Source: CAZQQN01 sp964549595 (GTDB lineage Bacteria > Bacteroidota > Bacteroidia > CAILMK01 > CAYYUA01). From it: a stretch of 64,000 nucleotides of DNA. The stretch is from the NCBI GenBank assembly GCA_964549595.1, contig CAZJWK010000001.1, forward strand, positions 1 to 64,000, in the 5' to 3' direction. Shown here in pieces: positions 61,220 through 64,000 of this stretch. The first letter of the stretch is position 1, and the number at the start of each line of letters is the position of its first letter. The notes below the pieces were generated by a model. The model saw nothing but the letters and a program-made list of their open reading frames with translations, ran no database searches and was not told where the DNA came from. Position numbers and translations under genes: made by a program.

Positions 61220-61227
61220 TAACTTTG
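61220..61227 (+). promoter_or_regulatory. -7-like box just before recF
   Basis: TAACTTTG, a TAnnTTTG match, ends 4 bases before the recF ATG at 61232. If used, the transcript would be leaderless or start just past the ATG, so the match may be chance or the true start may be further in. Confidence 0.35.
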
Positions 61228-61231
61228 CCCC

Positions 61232-62335
61232 ATGCTCATCAAGGATTTGACATTACGTTTTTTCAAAAATTATGATCACCTTGTAATGGATTTTGATACA
61301 TTAAAATTCGTGGGTTTAACAGGACCCAATGGGACCGGTAAGACCAATTTACTGGATGCCATCCATTACCTCTCAATGGGGAAGAGTTATTTCAACCCAG
61401 TAGACCGGCAAAACATTCATCCTGATAGCTATTACTTCAACCTTCAGGGTACTTTTCTAAAACACTCAGAAAATCAACAAATTTTTTGTAGCTATGTCGA
61501 AGGGAAGAAGAAAACCATTAAGAAAAATAAGACGAATTATGACAAATTGGCCAACCACATCGGGCAATTTCCCAATGTGATTATAACCCCTTATGATGTG
61601 AAGCTTATCAATGAAGGGGGCGAAGAAAGGCGCAGGTTTTTAGACCGGATTATCTCCCAAATGGACAAAAAATACCTCGCCAATATCACCCAATACCAGC
61701 GTCACCTAAATCAAAGAAATGCCCAGCTCAAATCAATGGCGGATTCAGGAAGCCACGACCAAAACCTTTTAACGGTTTACAATCAGAAACTTACGGGTTT
61801 AGCAGAAGCCATTCATAAAAGGCGCGGCGCATTTATCGAGCATTTCAATCCTATCTTTTACCGTTATTATGAATGGCTTTCCGGTAATAATGAAGTGGTT
61901 TCCCTGGCCTACAACTCCCATTTGAATCAAAATAACCTGGAAGCCCTCTTCAAAGAAAACTTTGAAAAAGACCTGAGCCTTCAGCGGACAAGTTGTGGAA
62001 TACACCGGGACGACCTCGACTTCACCATTTTCACGAGATCATTAAAACGCTTTGGTTCCCAGGGGCAGCAAAAATCTTTCTTGATTGCCCTGAAATTGGC
62101 TCAATATGAAGTTATTAAACAACAAGCCGGCATTCCTCCTTTGCTTTTATTGGATGACATTTTTGATCGTCTGGATGATAGCCGTGTCGGAAGGCTTATC
62201 GAAACCATCACTAAAGAAGATTTTAGCCAGGTCTTCATCACTGATACGTCCAAAGAACGGCTTCAAAAGGTACTGGAAACAAATGCAGACAATTTGGGTA
62301 TATTTGAGATCGAAAATGGCAAGTTGAAACCTTAA
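61232..62335 (+). CDS. recF: DNA replication and repair protein RecF
   Basis: 367 aa. SMC-like ATPase: MLIKDLTLRFFKNYDHLVMD, Walker A GPNGTGKTNLLDAI, the ABC-like signature region (RFGSQGQQKSFLIALKLA) and Walker B LLLLDDIFDRLDDSRV with the D-loop after it. With RecO and RecR it loads RecA on gapped DNA. The gene is separate from dnaA/dnaN here. It is followed 27 bases later by a DUF3109 gene, possibly on one transcript. Confidence 0.95.
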   Translation: MLIKDLTLRFFKNYDHLVMDFDTLKFVGLTGPNGTGKTNLLDAIHYLSMGKSYFNPVDRQNIHPDSYYFNLQGTFLKHSENQQIFCSYVEGKKKTIKKNKTNYDKLANHIGQFPNVIITPYDVKLINEGGEERRRFLDRIISQMDKKYLANITQYQRHLNQRNAQLKSMADSGSHDQNLLTVYNQKLTGLAEAIHKRRGAFIEHFNPIFYRYYEWLSGNNEVVSLAYNSHLNQNNLEALFKENFEKDLSLQRTSCGIHRDDLDFTIFTRSLKRFGSQGQQKSFLIALKLAQYEVIKQQAGIPPLLLLDDIFDRLDDSRVGRLIETITKEDFSQVFITDTSKERLQKVLETNADNLGIFEIENGKLKP

Positions 62336-62362
62336 AGCATTATTTCATTAAAACTTATTGGC

Positions 62363-62941
62363 ATGTTAGCCTTGAACAACACCCTCATTTCCGAAGACAT
62401 TCTAAACAATGAATTTGTGTGTAACCTCGAGGCCTGCAAAGGAATTTGCTGTGTAGAAGGAGATTATGGTGCACCGCTGGAACAATCAGAAATTGGCATT
62501 ATTGAAGAATCCCTGGATGAGATTAAACCCTATATGAATAAAGCCAATCGGGAAAAATTGGAGAATAAAGGTTTTTACGAACAAGATCCTGATGGAGATA
62601 TGGTTACAAAATGCATGGGAGGAAAGGATTGTATTTTTGTCCGAAAAGAGTCGGACGGGGTTTATAAATGCACCATAGAGCGAGCATGGGAAGATGGAAA
62701 GATTAATTTTCAAAAACCCGTTTCTTGCCATCTATACCCCGTAAGGCTGGAAGAAGATGGCCCTATGACCCAACTCCATTATGACAAAGCTGAAATGTGT
62801 GACCCCGCATGCACCTTAGGAAAGTCCCTCCAGGTACCCCTTTACAAGTTTGTCAAAGAAGCTTTAATCAGAAAATTCGGGGAAGAATGGTATAACCAAC
62901 TTGATTCAATAGCGGAGTCCTTGGGATCGAAAAAGCGTTAG
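62363..62941 (+). CDS. DUF3109 protein, cysteine-rich
   Basis: 192 aa, no signal peptide. Cysteines are arranged in family motifs: FVCNLEACKGICCVEGDYGA near residue 18, then KCMGGKDCIFV, YKCTIERA, PVSCHLYPVRL and EMCDPACTLGK. About ten cysteines suggest a metal or iron-sulfur cluster, like the YkgJ-type CxxCxxxC proteins, but this is inference; the function of DUF3109 is unknown. The gene follows recF after 27 bases. Confidence 0.85.
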   Translation: MLALNNTLISEDILNNEFVCNLEACKGICCVEGDYGAPLEQSEIGIIEESLDEIKPYMNKANREKLENKGFYEQDPDGDMVTKCMGGKDCIFVRKESDGVYKCTIERAWEDGKINFQKPVSCHLYPVRLEEDGPMTQLHYDKAEMCDPACTLGKSLQVPLYKFVKEALIRKFGEEWYNQLDSIAESLGSKKR

Positions 62942-62985
62942 CATCCTTGTTAAGTTCCTGAATTACCGGCCTGTAAAAAAGATCT

Positions 62986-64000
62986 ATGAGGACATCCACA
63001 GCCAACGGTTTATTATTCCTTCTGATCCTGTTTACTGGTATTTTTTTGAGGGCCTACAACTGGCAGGAGGTACCTTTTACCCATGATGAATACAGCGCTT
63101 TAATCCGTGCCCAGGTTGACAGCTTTAAAGCGCTTATTGAAAAAGGTGTTATGCCCGATGGCCATCCGGCTGGAGTACAGGTTTTCTTATTTTATTGGAT
63201 AAGCACCGTAGGTACTCATCCGTTTTTTGTTAAATTACCCTTTCTTCTATTTGGCATTGCAGGCATCTACTTGACTTTTAAGATTGGAAGTTATTGGTTT
63301 AATGACTCCGTGGGTTTATTAACAGCTGCTTTTATTGCTAGCCTACAATATACCATTTTTTACAGTCAAATTGCTCGCCCTTATGCCAGCGGATTATTTT
63401 TTATCCTTTTAGCCCTCTGGTATTGGAGTCTTTTAATATGGGAAGAAAAGGCTCTATGGCGCAATTGGACAGGTTGGGTTATTGGGGCTATCTTATGTTG
63501 TTATAACCATTATTTCTCTATGTTAGCAGTAAGCCTTATTGGAATTTCCGGTTTTTTCTTGGTAAACAAAAATCGCTTAAGGCATTATTTCATCTCATTA
63601 TTCGTCATAGCATTGGCTTTCATCCCTCATATTAAAATTTTTTTCCACCATCTTAACCAAAAAGGCTTAAGTTGGTTGAGTGAACCGGATTGGTACTTTC
63701 TCATCCGTTATATCCAATATTGCTTTCAATTTGCTTTATGGCCCCTCATTTTATTCTTTGGCTTAGGCTTACTTGGCATTATTTACCATTTATCCAAAAC
63801 CGGTTTCAGTGGAAAAGTGCTTTTTTCCTCTAAAAGGATTCTCTTGTTCATTTGGTTTTTGCTCCCCCTGGTAATAGGATTGGGCTATTCCATCTGGGTA
63901 CAACCAGTTATTCAATATTCAGTACTGATTTTTAGTTTTCCTTTTTTGGTGATAGGAGTTCTTTCTTTTCTACCAAGCTTTACGCCATCATTCAATACCG
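62986..64000 (+). CDS. GT-C membrane glycosyltransferase (ArnT/PMT-like), partial at the right edge
   Basis: At least 338 aa from the ATG at 62986 with no stop before the window end. An N-terminal helix, then the periplasmic loop with FTHDEYSALIRA, where the Asp-Glu pair is the catalytic-type motif of GT-C enzymes, followed by a series of hydrophobic helices (FFVKLPFLLFGIAGIYLTF, LLTAAFIASLQYTIFYSQIA, PYASGLFFILLALWYW and others). It should use a polyprenyl-phosphate sugar to decorate a surface glycan, lipid or protein. Donor and acceptor are unknown. It lies 44 bases after the DUF3109 gene. Confidence 0.8.
   Translation, partial: MRTSTANGLLFLLILFTGIFLRAYNWQEVPFTHDEYSALIRAQVDSFKALIEKGVMPDGHPAGVQVFLFYWISTVGTHPFFVKLPFLLFGIAGIYLTFKIGSYWFNDSVGLLTAAFIASLQYTIFYSQIARPYASGLFFILLALWYWSLLIWEEKALWRNWTGWVIGAILCCYNHYFSMLAVSLIGISGFFLVNKNRLRHYFISLFVIALAFIPHIKIFFHHLNQKGLSWLSEPDWYFLIRYIQYCFQFALWPLILFFGLGLLGIIYHLSKTGFSGKVLFSSKRILLFIWFLLPLVIGLGYSIWVQPVIQYSVLIFSFPFLVIGVLSFLPSFTPSFNT

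Noticed and set aside
1..64000. Mobile element or phage remnants
   Set aside because: No transposase, integrase, terminal inverted repeats or phage structural genes were seen in any frame; gene content is chromosomal.

Overview
The window is chromosomal DNA of a Bacteroidota bacterium, most likely a free-living member near the Cytophagia or Flavobacteriia. The evidence is a type IX secretion (T9SS) C-terminal sorting domain, a TonB-dependent receptor with an N-terminal carboxypeptidase-D-like domain, a DUF4290 protein, a short (288 aa) primary sigma factor without region 1.1, and promoters of the TTG-N17-21-TAnnTTTG type found only in this phylum. The sequence is moderately AT-rich by eye. 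A run of ten Ns at 330-339 shows that it comes from a draft scaffold. I see no phage, insertion sequence, CRISPR array or integrase. Most of the window is housekeeping genome with small accessory patches.

Layout. 1-4165: secreted and surface proteins (YCF48-repeat protein broken by the gap, T9SS cargo, CAP-domain lipoprotein) and a decayed T9SS sorting domain. 4166-9682: a 5-FCL-like protein, an eIF2B-like protein, an exostosin-like glycosyltransferase, thioredoxin and a TonB-dependent receptor. 9898-18748: M1 aminopeptidase, LOG-family protein, purC, PhoH, SAM hydroxide adenosyltransferase, an ABM monooxygenase-like protein, pdxJ, the SRP RNA gene ffs with a good promoter and a T-rich end, and a transaldolase. 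18925-22941: the minus-strand operon coaX, outer-membrane protein, TPR lipoprotein, lptC. 22968-31906: a RidA-like protein, grpE-dnaJ, the operon UvrD/PcrA helicase-DUF4290-murA-TlpA-like, and trmD/rplS.

31976-38664: surface polysaccharide and cell-wall functions (PHP phosphatase overlapping an ABC exporter; divergently a DUF7033 deacetylase-like protein and a FemAB-like transferase), then upp. 38778-41440: metE under a cobalamin riboswitch, the classic arrangement in which B12 shuts off the B12-independent methionine synthase. 41573-47219: dtd, then an FNR-like regulator with four cysteines in FNR positions immediately followed by a polytopic, histidine-bearing membrane protein that resembles heme-copper oxidase subunit I, then tryptophanase and a second Crp/Fnr regulator. 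Two TGA-N6-TCA palindromes lie upstream of tryptophanase and of the second regulator. This is the best candidate in the window for a little-described sensory module. 47523-51317: a response regulator and a CheR-PAS-histidine kinase hybrid without CheB. 51427-64000: sodium/solute symporter, recR, a GT2 enzyme fused to a reduced polyprenyl-glycosylphosphotransferase module, rpoD, an SRAP-domain protein, polA, tRNA-Pro(CGG), recF, a DUF3109 protein and a GT-C glycosyltransferase that runs off the right edge.

Other points to follow up: MurA carries Asp in place of the fosfomycin-target Cys; upp, pdxJ and recF have -7 boxes only 4-10 bases before their start codons; and two short decayed coding fragments sit in gaps between genes.
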